DNA from: Sulfuritalea hydrogenivorans sk43H
GTDB lineage: Bacteria > Pseudomonadota > Gammaproteobacteria > Burkholderiales > Rhodocyclaceae
Reading direction: 5' to 3'
Length of the DNA: 37,698 bases
Assembly (NCBI GenBank): GCA_945870205.1
Contig: CAMBRI010000015.1
Coordinates: forward strand, 1 to 37,698
Positions 1 to 8,843 of the stretch are shown here, piece after piece (position 1 is the stretch's first letter; every line of letters starts with the position of its first letter). Below the pieces are notes generated by a model that was given only the letters and a program-made list of their open reading frames with translations, searched no databases and was not told where the DNA came from. The position numbers and the translations under genes were made by a program.

Positions 1-178
1 AGCCTTTATGCCTACAGGTACTCAAGTTAATCTTCAAAAGAATCAAAAAGTTATTGTGCAACAGCGCGCAAGGAATTGCAACAAAATGCAGCGTTTTTGA
101 AACCATTGGCGCAGGATTGGCGCAAGAATAAGTTAAATGGCATTATGTCATTGGGGGGGGGTGATTTCCCGGGCGTTA
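1..178. other. left-edge sequence, no recognised gene
   Basis: This stretch is AT-richer than the gsp genes that follow. One plus-strand frame is open from the window edge to a TGA at 98-100 (33 codons, ending in the residues NKMQRF). It could be the tail of a gene that starts outside the window, but I do not recognise it and there is no corroborating signal. A run of nine G residues at 153-161 lies just before the terminal repeat of the IS remnant. Nothing else supportable is visible. Confidence 0.4.
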
Positions 179-181
179 CCG

Positions 182-196
182 CTGCTGTCCGGCTAA
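182..196 (+). repeat. terminal inverted repeat (left end) of IS4-family remnant
   Basis: The 15-nt sequence CTGCTGTCCGGCTAA matches the sequence at 37552-37566 at 14 of 15 positions. The second copy directly abuts the end of an IS4-family transposase gene. Here it lies about 125 nt upstream of a transposase start codon, as expected for the left end of such an element. The exact outer boundary is unknown; homology may start one or two bases earlier. No target-site duplication can be identified because the other end of this copy is missing. Confidence 0.7.
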
Positions 197-285
197 CTGA
201 TTGATCGAATCTCTGAAAGCCATGGCTGACAAGGATTTCCGAGCGATGAACGGTGGTGTCGATTTGAACGACGATTTTCAATTCG

Positions 286-319
286 GGCAGTCTTCCGGGC
301 TTTTGCCCGGAAGACTGCC
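286..319 (+). promoter_or_regulatory. hairpin abutting the transposase start codon
   Basis: A perfect 15-bp inverted repeat (286-300 with 305-319) surrounds a TTTT loop. The stem ends one base before the ATG at 320, so in RNA it would occlude the ribosome-binding region. Many IS elements use such 5' structures to block translation from read-through transcripts entering from outside. The pairing is read directly from sequence; the translational-control role is inferred from that general behaviour. Confidence 0.6.
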
Positions 320-476
320 ATGAACACCGGCAAAACGCTGTTCGCCCAACTGATGGATTTTCTTCCATGGACGACCTTCGCCGGATACGTCGCGCGCAAC
401 GGAAGCGGCAAGGGCGGGGTGCGCTGACTTGCGCGGAGCAGTTTCGGGTCATGGCCTTCGCTCAACTGACCTACCA
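320..476 (+). pseudogene. IS4-family transposase, frameshifted N-terminal remnant
   Basis: The ATG at 320 opens a 35-codon frame (MNTGKTLFAQLMDFLPW...) typical of the DUF4372 N-terminal domain of IS4-family transposases. It stops at a TGA at 425-427. The next frame continues the family sequence (ALTCAEQFRVMAFAQLTY) to about 475, so one indel near 410-422 has broken the gene. Homology then ends abruptly where the family would continue into the catalytic domain, so no DDE residues remain. The remnant cannot make transposase. Its truncated end abuts the stop codon of the convergent exeA-like gene at 478. Confidence 0.8.
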
Positions 477-477
477 C

Positions 478-1497
478 TCATTTGCCTTGTCGCGATTTCC
501 CTGATGCGTCAGCATTTGTACTGCTGCCAAACTCGGATTGCCTAGAGGTTCGCCCGCCCCCCCCGATTGCGGAAGTGTCAGCGGTAGATTCTGATCTTCC
601 CCACCATCCATAGCCCACGGCAAGAATCGCGAAAGTGGCGGTCGCCATCCAATATGGCCAGCGCGATTTCTTCGACGCCAAGGGGTTTAACTCTCCGAAG
701 ACCTCGGTCGCGGAATTGCGGACGATCGTTTGCGTAACCACAGCTTGCTCGCTGGCATAGGCCCCCAGCAACGACCTGTCACAGACCACATTGATGAGGC
801 GCGGAATGCCTTGGGTCAAACGATGCACCTGCTTCACTGCAGCGCTAGAAAACAGCTTCCGCTGCGACCCGGCGATCGCCAATCGATGATCGATATAGGT
901 TGCCACCTCCGACAGTGACAACGGTGCCAGGTGATAACGCGCCACGATCCGCTGGGATAACTGCGCCAAGTCCTCGCGGGCCAGGATCAGCCTCAGTTGC
1001 GGCTGCCCGATCAGGATAATCTGCAGCAGCTTCGCGTCAGTCGTTTCAAGATTGGTGAGCAAGCGTATCTGCTCGAGGACATCGGCGGAAAGATTTTGCG
1101 CCTCATCGATAATCAGCAGCGCCTGGTGGCCTTTGCCGTTAATCTCAAGCAAACGGTGGGTCAGCGAATCCATCAATACCTTGATGGTTCGACGTCTGGA
1201 ACTGCGCGGAGCGCGAAACTCGTCGCAAATCGTTTCCAGCAGATCAACGGCGGACATCTTGGGGTTGAAGACAAAGGCGGTCTCGAAGTTGTCCGGCAGG
1301 AGATCCAGGAAACGACGGCACAAAGTTGTCTTTCCCGCCCCCACGTCACCGGTCAACAGGACAAAGCCACCCCGGTGCGTGGTGATGAACAGAAGATGCG
1401 CCAGCGCCTCTTGATGCTTTCCGCTCAAATACAGAAAGCGGGGATCGGTGGCAATTGAAAACGGGGTTTCCTTGAGCTCGAAGTGTTCGAGATACAT
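478..1497 (-). CDS. exeA: ExeA/MshM-type AAA ATPase of the type II secretion system
   Basis: A 339-aa protein of the ExeA family, an inner-membrane ATPase that works with GspB/ExeB to let the secretin assemble across peptidoglycan. Visible features: the family N-terminus MYLEHFELKETPFSI, Walker A GDVGAGKTT (50-58), Walker B ALLIIDEAQ (126-134), and one hydrophobic segment at about 280-299. The hydrophilic tail of about 40 residues lacks the periplasmic peptidoglycan-binding domain of longer ExeA proteins. The ATG at 1497 is chosen because it gives the family N-terminus and has GAGAGGA upstream; an upstream in-frame start at 1593 would overlap gspB by 83 nt. The gene follows gspB by 13 nt. Its TGA lies at the edge of an IS remnant, so the C-terminus may have been shortened. 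Confidence 0.88.
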   Translation of the reverse strand: MYLEHFELKETPFSIATDPRFLYLSGKHQEALAHLLFITTHRGGFVLLTGDVGAGKTTLCRRFLDLLPDNFETAFVFNPKMSAVDLLETICDEFRAPRSSRRRTIKVLMDSLTHRLLEINGKGHQALLIIDEAQNLSADVLEQIRLLTNLETTDAKLLQIILIGQPQLRLILAREDLAQLSQRIVARYHLAPLSLSEVATYIDHRLAIAGSQRKLFSSAAVKQVHRLTQGIPRLINVVCDRSLLGAYASEQAVVTQTIVRNSATEVFGELNPLASKKSRWPYWMATATFAILAVGYGWWGRSESTADTSAIGGGGRTSRQSEFGSSTNADASGKSRQGK

Positions 1498-1510
1498 CGG
1501 GGCCGTCCTC

Positions 1511-2167
1511 TCAGTTGAAGACCGACCTGTGGATTCTGAAGCCCTTGTACGAAAACACCGCACCGTCAGGGGTAATCTCGTCGACGCGAACACCGTTCAT
1601 CACGACATCGCCTTCACGGAGTGACTTTCCATCGATGATCAGGAGCCTGTCTTCCGGACGCGATGAATGCATGTGGGCCGCAATTCCGACTTTCGCAATC
1701 ACGGTCTCAACATCTAAGGGAACGTTTCCAGATGAAGAAGACCTGGCGGGCTCCTTCTTTCCCGCCACCGCCGGGTTGGCAATGACACGGGAGAGGCTTT
1801 GGCTCATCGAAAGCGGCAAGGTTTCGGTCATCGGGTCTCTCGCCGGCCGCGCGCTATCCGCCGCAGTTGGAATCGTTGGTGCGGAAGGCATATTGCGCGC
1901 CGCTGAATTGTTGGTGGCATGAGCGGCAACCGATGGCAACGACGCATTTGATATGTATCGTGCGTCAGCTTGACTTCCCGAGTTTAGCGACAAACCTGTT
2001 ACAACAGCGCCCACCAACGCGCAAACCGCGATCGTCCAAGGCCAGATCTGACCTGGTCCAAATCTTTTGTTGTCTCGTGGTCTCGCTATCTCTTCCGTCC
2101 GAGTCTCGAAGACAAGCTGCGCCCGGGCGTCGGCAGACTTTTTCAGCGCATCAATAATGTAAGACAT
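1511..2167 (-). CDS. gspB: GspB-type type II secretion assembly protein
   Basis: A 218-aa bitopic inner-membrane protein. It begins with the family signature MSYIIDALKKS, has one transmembrane helix at about 42-61, a low-complexity Ala/Pro/Ser periplasmic linker, and a C-terminal GspB domain (about 150-218) with the typical segment LREGDVVMNGVRVDEI. GspB partners the ExeA-type ATPase to position the secretin or remodel peptidoglycan. It sits between the GT-C gene (2-nt gap upstream) and exeA (13 nt downstream), so the three genes form one minus-strand transcription unit divergent from gspD. Family assignment rests on both termini and on the neighbour pair. Confidence 0.88.
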   Translation of the reverse strand: MSYIIDALKKSADARAQLVFETRTEEIARPRDNKRFGPGQIWPWTIAVCALVGAVVTGLSLNSGSQADARYISNASLPSVAAHATNNSAARNMPSAPTIPTAADSARPARDPMTETLPLSMSQSLSRVIANPAVAGKKEPARSSSSGNVPLDVETVIAKVGIAAHMHSSRPEDRLLIIDGKSLREGDVVMNGVRVDEITPDGAVFSYKGFRIHRSVFN

Positions 2168-2169
2168 TC

Positions 2170-3930
2170 TCAGCGCTTCACCGTCACAAAGGGCACCACC
2201 TGAGTGTATTCCGCGTCAAGGCTGACTGCTTCCTGGTGCTTGCCAAGAGCACGGGCAGCCTGGGCAAGAAATGGCTTTGCCGCAACTTCATCCGGATTTA
2301 GGTCTAGCGAAGTTCTAAGTTCACGTTCTGCATTGACGAAATCACGCAGTTGAACGAATGCAACGCCACGAGCCAATCGCAGCCTGGCCAAGTCTTTATT
2401 GCCTGGATTGTTCTGTTCGATCACCTGCTGGGTCAGGGAAAGCACATCCTTCGTTTCGCCGTTAAGGGCTTTTGCCAACAGCAAGTTTCCGAACACCTCA
2501 GGAGGGAGTTCAAGATCGCCAGTATTGCCGATGGCGGCGTTGAATACTCGTATCGACTGCTTAAGTGTTTCTATCCCCTGCGCAAACTGCTTGCGAGTAA
2601 GGTAGGCCAGACCAAGTTGGGACAAGGGGCGATAGTGCAACGGCGACAGACGGGCGTTATCGTTAAGGAACGCGACGTTGTCGCGCCACAGATTGTTTCG
2701 CAGCCACGTTGTCGTACCCATTGCGGAAATAATAGCTACGGCCAAGAATATCGGTAGCCATCGGGACCGTTGATACAGCAGTTGGGCGCCAAAGACCAGA
2801 ACACTACCGACAACAAGCGCCAACCCGTAGTTTGGCAAATAGGCACGGTGCTCAAACATCAGATCGCGAATCGGCAATACGCTTGACTCGACCGCATGGG
2901 CCAGGTAGTAGAAAAACAAGCCGAAACTGACCAGCGGAAAACGCTTGCGAATCAGGAATGCTACATACAAGACCAAGAGATGTCCAAGGAACAGCACCAC
3001 CGTTGGGTAAAGCCAAAGTGAGGTTCGCAGGGCAATTGCATAGTCCAGCCGTTGATCGACAGGCCAAAAGAACAGCCCGATGTAACGCCATAGCACTTCT
3101 TGCTGACTGGCGAAATAATCCATGCGGCTGAGCACGTCGTTTTCGGTGGTGAGGGATGCTATCGCCGAAGGCGAAATCAATCCGCCATGGCCGGTTGCGA
3201 GCCAAAGAAACTGCAGCGCCACGATGGAGGCCCCTACAGCTCCCGCTGCCATCCCCAGCAGCGTGCTCGGTTTCGCACTGGCTGCGTTGAACAGAAGCAG
3301 TTCGACGAGTACGATTGCAAAGGGAAGGGTGAAGCTATTCTGTTTGGTCAGAAACGCAGCCAGTGCAAGAAGAACAGCTCCCAAAAACCAGGGCCATCCG
3401 TTTCCCGTCAGGCGCCCCTTGAGATAGCACGCCAAGCAAGCGAGGTAGAAGAACGCGACCAGCGAAGACATCCGCTGCACAATGTAGGTCACAGCCTGGG
3501 TTTGCAACGGATGAAGCAGAAAGATCATGGCTACCGCAAATGGAAGCCACGCAGACTGCCACGTCAAACGTTCAACACTACCTCCCGCCCCAGCGATCGC
3601 CGGAGTGTTCAACAGCAGGCGTGTAAGAAGAAACGCTGCAAACCCTCCACCAAGATGAATCGCGATGTTCACCAGGTGGTACGCGGCGAGATTCAATGCC
3701 CCAATCTGGTAATTTAGGTAGAATGAATAGAAGGCAATAAATCTGGCTGGAGAATAGCCCCATATTTCTGCTAGGCTCCCGTTCTTGTAGATCAATGCTC
3801 GTTCCAGGATGGTGTGAAAATCATCCAGATAGAACGGGACATCCAGAGTATGGTAATACCCCATCGTCGTAGCCGCCGCCAACAGGCCAAACTGTAACGC
3901 AGTAATATTTTTATATATTGTATTTTTCAT
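2170..3930 (-). CDS. GT-C membrane glycosyltransferase with C-terminal TPRs (TMTC-like)
   Basis: A 586-aa polytopic inner-membrane protein with roughly ten hydrophobic helices, then a soluble part (about 430-575) containing TPR-like helical pairs. The first loop carries YLDD (residues 34-37), the acidic pair expected for a GT-C enzyme. Other conserved segments are HPLQTQAVTYIVQR (140-153) and EHRAYLP (360-366). This layout matches bacterial relatives of TMTC/PMT-type O-glycosyltransferases, which use polyprenyl-phosphate sugars on the exoplasmic side. Substrate and sugar are unknown. It leads the gspB-exeA unit, with a 2-nt gap to gspB, suggesting a secretion-linked role. The ATG is only 19 nt from the first possible gspD start on the other strand; no good Shine-Dalgarno is visible. 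Confidence 0.72.
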   Translation of the reverse strand: MKNTIYKNITALQFGLLAAATTMGYYHTLDVPFYLDDFHTILERALIYKNGSLAEIWGYSPARFIAFYSFYLNYQIGALNLAAYHLVNIAIHLGGGFAAFLLTRLLLNTPAIAGAGGSVERLTWQSAWLPFAVAMIFLLHPLQTQAVTYIVQRMSSLVAFFYLACLACYLKGRLTGNGWPWFLGAVLLALAAFLTKQNSFTLPFAIVLVELLLFNAASAKPSTLLGMAAGAVGASIVALQFLWLATGHGGLISPSAIASLTTENDVLSRMDYFASQQEVLWRYIGLFFWPVDQRLDYAIALRTSLWLYPTVVLFLGHLLVLYVAFLIRKRFPLVSFGLFFYYLAHAVESSVLPIRDLMFEHRAYLPNYGLALVVGSVLVFGAQLLYQRSRWLPIFLAVAIISAMGTTTWLRNNLWRDNVAFLNDNARLSPLHYRPLSQLGLAYLTRKQFAQGIETLKQSIRVFNAAIGNTGDLELPPEVFGNLLLAKALNGETKDVLSLTQQVIEQNNPGNKDLARLRLARGVAFVQLRDFVNAERELRTSLDLNPDEVAAKPFLAQAARALGKHQEAVSLDAEYTQVVPFVTVKR

Positions 3931-3949
3931 CGTGGCAACAGGATAAGCC

Positions 3950-6082
3950 TTGGCCTTGACACCAACGCATTATTTTGGCACAAAACTTTGCAGGGCTAAT
4001 CGATTGAATCCTTCTCACGCCATTCGCAGCTTGTTCCTCGCGGCTGCAGCTAGCTTCCTGTTGGCCGGATCACTTTTCGCAAAGGAAGAGGAAAAGGTCA
4101 TACTGAACTTTGTAAGCGTCGATATCGAGTCGGTGGCTAAAGCTATTGGTCAGATCACCGGAAAGAATTTCCTCGTTGATCCCCGTGTCAAGGGCACGGT
4201 AAACATCGTGTCTGCGACGCCGATCCCCCGTTCATTGACCTACGACGTCTTCCTGTCTGCCCTTCGTTTGCAGGGCTTTTCAGCGGTCGAGTCGGCCGGG
4301 GTGGTAAAACTGATTCCCGAGGCCGATGCCAAGTTCCAGAATGGCGTCACAACCGGACTGGATCGCGTGCGCGGCGACAAGATCGTAACCCATGTGTTTT
4401 CACTGAAGCATGAGTCGGCCAATCTCCTGATGCCCGTAATTAGGCCCATGGTGTCGCCGAACAACCCGATTGCTGCCTACCCTCAGAGCAATGTGCTGGT
4501 CATAACGGACTACGCCGAAAACCTCAAGCGCATCCAGGCCGTCATTGAGTCAATAGATCAACCGGGCAATCTGGCCCCGGAATTCATCACCTTGAAGAAC
4601 GCTACCGCTGCCGAAGTGGCCCAAACCATTCGTGCCTTGCTGGGTGACGCCGGCAGCGAGCCCAGCCAGAAACTCATCATTCATGTCGAACCCCGTTCGA
4701 ACAGCATTCTCGTTCGCGCTGATGACGCCTCACGCTTGGCAAGAATTCGCGAACTTGCCGCAAAGATTGATGCCGCGACTGACATTCCGGGCAGCGTACA
4801 TGTCATATCACTTAAGAATGCTGAAGCCGTAAAGGTTGCCGAGACACTAAAGAATATTGTTTCCGTATTCCAGACGACTGGCGCAGGTGCGTCATCTTCA
4901 ATCACCGGACCTAGTACGCCAGCGGTCGCCCCGGGTGCTACATCGACAGCAACGGCTGCAAACGCCACTGTGGCGGCGCCATCGTTTTCTACGTCTGCGG
5001 CGGGGCTCACCAATTCCACCAGTTCCGGCGTCTCGATTCAGGCGGATGCTGCCATCAACGCCCTCATTGTTACCGCGCCTGAGGCGATCTACCGAAACCT
5101 GCGTGCCGTCATTGAAAAGCTCGATACCCGCCGTTCCCAGGTTCATGTCGAAGCGCTGGTGGTAGAACTCAACTCAGACAAGGCGGCAGAATTCGGCATC
5201 CAATGGCAAAATTTGTCCGGATTCGAAGCAGGTAATGCCAATGCCATTAAGACCGTTGGCGGCACCAATTTTGGCGGTACTGGTCAGAACATCGTGTCGA
5301 CCGCGACCAACCTTGCTTCTGTGGGACGAGGCCTCAGCATTGGAAAGATGAAAGGGACCGTTATCATCCCGGGAACGACGACTGCCATCACCAGCCTTGG
5401 ATTGCTCGCTCGCATGCTCGAATCGACGGGTAGCGCCAATATCCTGTCGACACCGAACATCATGACACTGGACAATGAAGAGGCAAAGCTGTCTGTCGGA
5501 CAGAACATCCCTATTGTTACCGGGACCTACCAGCAGACCGCCGGCGGGCCGTCACCCTTTCAGACCATTGAGCGCAAGGATATCGGCCTGCTCCTCAAGA
5601 TAAAGCCGCAGATTTCCGAAGGTGCGATTCGCATGCGGATTTATCAGGAGGTATCCAGTGTCGTCAGCACCAGCGACACGCAACTCGCGGCTGCCCAGGG
5701 TGTCACAACAAACAAGCGCTCCGTGGACACCAACGTACTGGTTGATGACGGAGAAATCATAGTCATCGGCGGCCTGATTCAGGACAACTTTCAAGACCAG
5801 CGAGACCAGGTGCCGTTATTGGGCGACATACCCGTGCTCGGTGGCCTATTCCGCTATGACACCAAGCGGCATGTCAAGACCAACCTGATGGTCTTCATTC
5901 GTCCGCTGGTGGTCCGTGATGTTAGCGGATACCGCAACATCACGGCGGCGGGCTACGACGATATCCGCAGCAAGCAGGAAAATGAGGTTCCCAAGAATAC
6001 CTGGATGCTCCCTGACGAACGAGGCGCCGTCCTGCCACCGCTCAAGGGGAGCGCCACGCCTGTAACACCTGCCGCCCGTTGA
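3950..6082 (+). CDS. gspD: GspD, type II secretion outer-membrane secretin
   Basis: The secretin subunit that forms the outer-membrane channel, 710 aa from TTG 3950. A signal peptide (hydrophobic core about 28-43, cleavage after SLFA) is followed by N0 (about 50-125), N1 (148-203), N2 (212-275) and N3 (282-395, interrupted by an Ala/Ser/Thr-rich insert at about 310-358). The C-domain (400-655) carries the secretin signature VPLLGDIPVLGGLF at 621-634. A tail of about 50 residues follows. There is no ATG: TTG 3950 has AGGA at good spacing, while TTG 4004 would give a compact 25-residue signal peptide and more promoter room. The gene is first of the long gsp run; gspE follows after 10 nt. Confidence 0.93.
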   Translation: MALTPTHYFGTKLCRANRLNPSHAIRSLFLAAAASFLLAGSLFAKEEEKVILNFVSVDIESVAKAIGQITGKNFLVDPRVKGTVNIVSATPIPRSLTYDVFLSALRLQGFSAVESAGVVKLIPEADAKFQNGVTTGLDRVRGDKIVTHVFSLKHESANLLMPVIRPMVSPNNPIAAYPQSNVLVITDYAENLKRIQAVIESIDQPGNLAPEFITLKNATAAEVAQTIRALLGDAGSEPSQKLIIHVEPRSNSILVRADDASRLARIRELAAKIDAATDIPGSVHVISLKNAEAVKVAETLKNIVSVFQTTGAGASSSITGPSTPAVAPGATSTATAANATVAAPSFSTSAAGLTNSTSSGVSIQADAAINALIVTAPEAIYRNLRAVIEKLDTRRSQVHVEALVVELNSDKAAEFGIQWQNLSGFEAGNANAIKTVGGTNFGGTGQNIVSTATNLASVGRGLSIGKMKGTVIIPGTTTAITSLGLLARMLESTGSANILSTPNIMTLDNEEAKLSVGQNIPIVTGTYQQTAGGPSPFQTIERKDIGLLLKIKPQISEGAIRMRIYQEVSSVVSTSDTQLAAAQGVTTNKRSVDTNVLVDDGEIIVIGGLIQDNFQDQRDQVPLLGDIPVLGGLFRYDTKRHVKTNLMVFIRPLVVRDVSGYRNITAAGYDDIRSKQENEVPKNTWMLPDERGAVLPPLKGSATPVTPAAR

Positions 6083-6092
6083 TATCGTCCGC

Positions 6093-7607
6093 ATGACTAA
6101 CGAGGTATTGTCTGCTACCACTGGCGCATCGGCAGTGACGGCGCGCACTTTGCCGTACGCTTTTGCAAAGGCCAAGGGTGTTGTGCTCGTTTCGGTGCGT
6201 GATGGTCGCGCCGCATTGGCCTTGCGCTCCAATGCTTCCCTGGATGTTCTTGCTGAAGTACAACGCGTGCTCGGCATGCCCTTCGTGATTGAGCGTGTCA
6301 ATGCCGTGCGCTTTGACGAACTGATGGCGAGCGCATATGCCGCGGAGGGCGGCGCGATGGACGTGCGCGACTTTGAGCAGCATGTCGATCTGTCGCGCCT
6401 GATCCAGGACCTTCCTGAAGTTGATGACCTGCTGGATGCCCAGGATGGTGCACCCATTATTCGAATGATCAATGCGCTGCTCACCAATGCCTTGCGTGAG
6501 AACGCCTCGGATATCCACATTGAGCCCTTTGAATCGCGCTCGCTGGTCCGTTTCCGTGTCGATGGATCCCTGCGCGACGTCATCGAACCCAACCGTGCAA
6601 TCCACGCCGCACTGGTATCGCGCATCAAGGTGATGGCACAGCTGGATATCGCCGAAAAGCGGCTGCCGCAGGACGGCCGTATCGGTCTGCGCCTCGGTGG
6701 CCGCCCCGTCGACGTGCGGGTATCAACCATTCCGTCCGGTTATGGCGAGCGTGTCGTGCTGCGCCTGTTGGACAAGGAAGCCGGTCGGCTTGACCTGGCG
6801 AAACTTGGCATGGACGAAATCACCCTTGAGCGTATCAAGGGGCTGGCTCGTCAGCCGCACGGAATCCTCCTCGTCACGGGTCCCACGGGTTCGGGAAAAA
6901 CCACCACCCTATATGCGGCTCTCGGCCAGATCGATACCCGCAACATGAATGTCATGACGGTGGAAGACCCGATCGAGTATTACCTTGATGGCATTGGTCA
7001 GACCCAGGTCAATACCCGCATTGACATGACTTTTGCCAAGGCCTTGCGCTCGATCTTGCGGCAGGACCCTGATGTCATCATGATCGGCGAAATCCGTGAC
7101 CTCGAAACTGCCGAAATAGCTATCCAGGCAAGCCTAACCGGCCACCTTGTGCTTGCCACCCTGCACACCAATGATGCGGTTAGTTCGGTGACACGCCTGA
7201 TCGATATGGGTATCGAGCCATTCCTTCTCGCCTCCAGTCTTGTTGGCGTACTAGCCCAGCGACTGGTTCGCCAGTTGTGTCCTGATTGCAAACGCGCGGC
7301 ATCCATCGAAGCCACCGAACGCCACCTGATCGGCGAGAAAACTTCGCCGGACCGCATCTGGCATCCTGTTGGCTGCCCGACTTGCAACCAAACCGGCTAC
7401 CGGGGACGTAGCGGCATCTATGAACTGATGACGGTCGATGCGGCAACCCGCCGCCTGATCCACGACAGAGCGTCGGAGCCGGAACTGCAACGTAGCGCGC
7501 TGGAAGGCGGAATGACCAGCCTGCGCCAGGACGCCATGCGTGGCATTCTTTCCGGGCAGACGTCGCTGGAGGAAGTCCTTCGCGTTACTCGCGCTGAGGG
7601 CGCCTGA
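6093..7607 (+). CDS. gspE: GspE, type II secretion ATPase
   Basis: The cytoplasmic hexameric ATPase that drives pseudopilus assembly, 504 aa. It has an N-terminal GspL-interacting region, Walker A GPTGSGKTT (263-271), an Asp-box region ending in EDPIEY (291-296), Walker B around DVIMIGEIRD (327-336) and the His-box HLVLATLHTND (351-361). A zinc-binding tetracysteine is formed by CPDC (396-399) and CPTC (428-431). All catalytic motifs are intact and the length is normal. It lies 10 nt after gspD and 3 nt before gspF. The Cys4 module and the neighbouring GspL separate it from type IV pilus PilB. Confidence 0.95.
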   Translation: MTNEVLSATTGASAVTARTLPYAFAKAKGVVLVSVRDGRAALALRSNASLDVLAEVQRVLGMPFVIERVNAVRFDELMASAYAAEGGAMDVRDFEQHVDLSRLIQDLPEVDDLLDAQDGAPIIRMINALLTNALRENASDIHIEPFESRSLVRFRVDGSLRDVIEPNRAIHAALVSRIKVMAQLDIAEKRLPQDGRIGLRLGGRPVDVRVSTIPSGYGERVVLRLLDKEAGRLDLAKLGMDEITLERIKGLARQPHGILLVTGPTGSGKTTTLYAALGQIDTRNMNVMTVEDPIEYYLDGIGQTQVNTRIDMTFAKALRSILRQDPDVIMIGEIRDLETAEIAIQASLTGHLVLATLHTNDAVSSVTRLIDMGIEPFLLASSLVGVLAQRLVRQLCPDCKRAASIEATERHLIGEKTSPDRIWHPVGCPTCNQTGYRGRSGIYELMTVDAATRRLIHDRASEPELQRSALEGGMTSLRQDAMRGILSGQTSLEEVLRVTRAEGA

Positions 7608-7610
7608 ACC

Positions 7611-8843
7611 ATGCCGGCGTATCGCTACAGCGCACAAGATGTTTCAGGGTTGCTGGTATCGGGTGTGCTTGAAGCCGATACCGCGCGGCTTGCACGTTCC
7701 GCATTGCGCGAGAAGAAGCTCTACCCGGTGCAGGTCGATGCAGTTGGACGAGAGGAAGTATCCCGCGGCAAGGCGCCCAGCATCGCTCAATTCGGCCGGT
7801 GGCGGCGCGGATTGAGCAGCGCCCAATTGAGCCTGATGACCCGTCAGTTTGCCACCCTGCTCTCGGCAAGCCTTACGGTAGAAAAGGCACTCAGCGCATT
7901 GATCGATCAAACAGAAAACGAACTTACCCGGCAAATTCTCGCCGGGGTAAGGTCGGAAGTCCTTTCTGGCAGCACGCTACACCGTGCCCTTGGCCTCTAT
8001 CCGGCCACCTTCCCGGATATATATCGAGCGCTGGTCGGCGCCGGTGAGCAATCCGGAGAGTTGGACCAGGTCATGCTGAAACTAGCCGATTACACCGAAT
8101 CCAAGCAAGGTCTGCAACAGCGCCTGATCCTCGCCTTCATTTACCCCGCAATTGTCAGCCTTGTTGCATTCCTGGTGATTGTCGGCCTGATGACCTACGT
8201 CGTGCCCCAGATTGTTGGCGTCTTCCAGCGAACGCACCAGGCATTGCCCTTGCTGACGCGACTGCTCATTGGATTGAGCAACTTCCTGCTTGCCTGGGGT
8301 CCCTACTTGCTGGTGATCGCCGCCGGGCTTGGCTACGCGTTCCAGCAAGGGCTCAACAATCCGGTTCGACGCCGCAACTGGCACCAACTGATCTTGAAGA
8401 TGCCGGTCATCGGCCGGTTGACACGAAACCTGGGTTCGGCCCGGTTTGCCAGCACCCTTGCCATTCTGGTGAGCAGCGGTGTTCCTTTGCTGGCAGCCCT
8501 TCGCACTGGTGCTGATGTCATGGGCAATCTGGTCATGAAGCAAACGGTAGAGAATGCCGCCAACCTGGTAAGGGAGGGTGGTAGCTTGAGCCGCTCGCTG
8601 GCGCGGGACGAAGTTTTCCCCCCCGTGCTGATCCACCTGATTGCCAGCGGCGAATCGAGCGGCCGGCTGGACTACATGCTCGAGAAGGCGGCAGTACAGC
8701 AGGAATCAGAAGTGACCAACCGCATTGCCTTGCTCACCGGTATGCTTGAACCGCTGTTAATCGTGATCATGGGTGGCGTTGTTCTGTTGATCGTCCTTGC
8801 GATCCTCCTTCCGATCATCAACGTGAATCAACTGGTGCGCTGA
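7611..8843 (+). CDS. gspF: GspF, type II secretion inner-membrane platform protein
   Basis: The polytopic platform protein that couples GspE to pseudopilus growth, 410 aa. It has two repeated cytoplasmic GspF domains with the paired signatures GAGEQSGEL (143-151) and ASGESSGRL (345-353). Transmembrane segments lie at about 172-198, 218-246 and 376-402. The start MPAYRYSAQD is the usual family N-terminus. It begins 3 nt after gspE, and its TGA overlaps the ATG of gspC by one base (TGATG), indicating translational coupling. Confidence 0.95.
   Translation: MPAYRYSAQDVSGLLVSGVLEADTARLARSALREKKLYPVQVDAVGREEVSRGKAPSIAQFGRWRRGLSSAQLSLMTRQFATLLSASLTVEKALSALIDQTENELTRQILAGVRSEVLSGSTLHRALGLYPATFPDIYRALVGAGEQSGELDQVMLKLADYTESKQGLQQRLILAFIYPAIVSLVAFLVIVGLMTYVVPQIVGVFQRTHQALPLLTRLLIGLSNFLLAWGPYLLVIAAGLGYAFQQGLNNPVRRRNWHQLILKMPVIGRLTRNLGSARFASTLAILVSSGVPLLAALRTGADVMGNLVMKQTVENAANLVREGGSLSRSLARDEVFPPVLIHLIASGESSGRLDYMLEKAAVQQESEVTNRIALLTGMLEPLLIVIMGGVVLLIVLAILLPIINVNQLVR

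Noticed and set aside
5846-6730. 294-codon minus-strand frame opposite gspD/gspE
   Set aside because: Ser/Arg-rich shadow of strongly conserved secretin and ATPase genes, without a ribosome-binding site.
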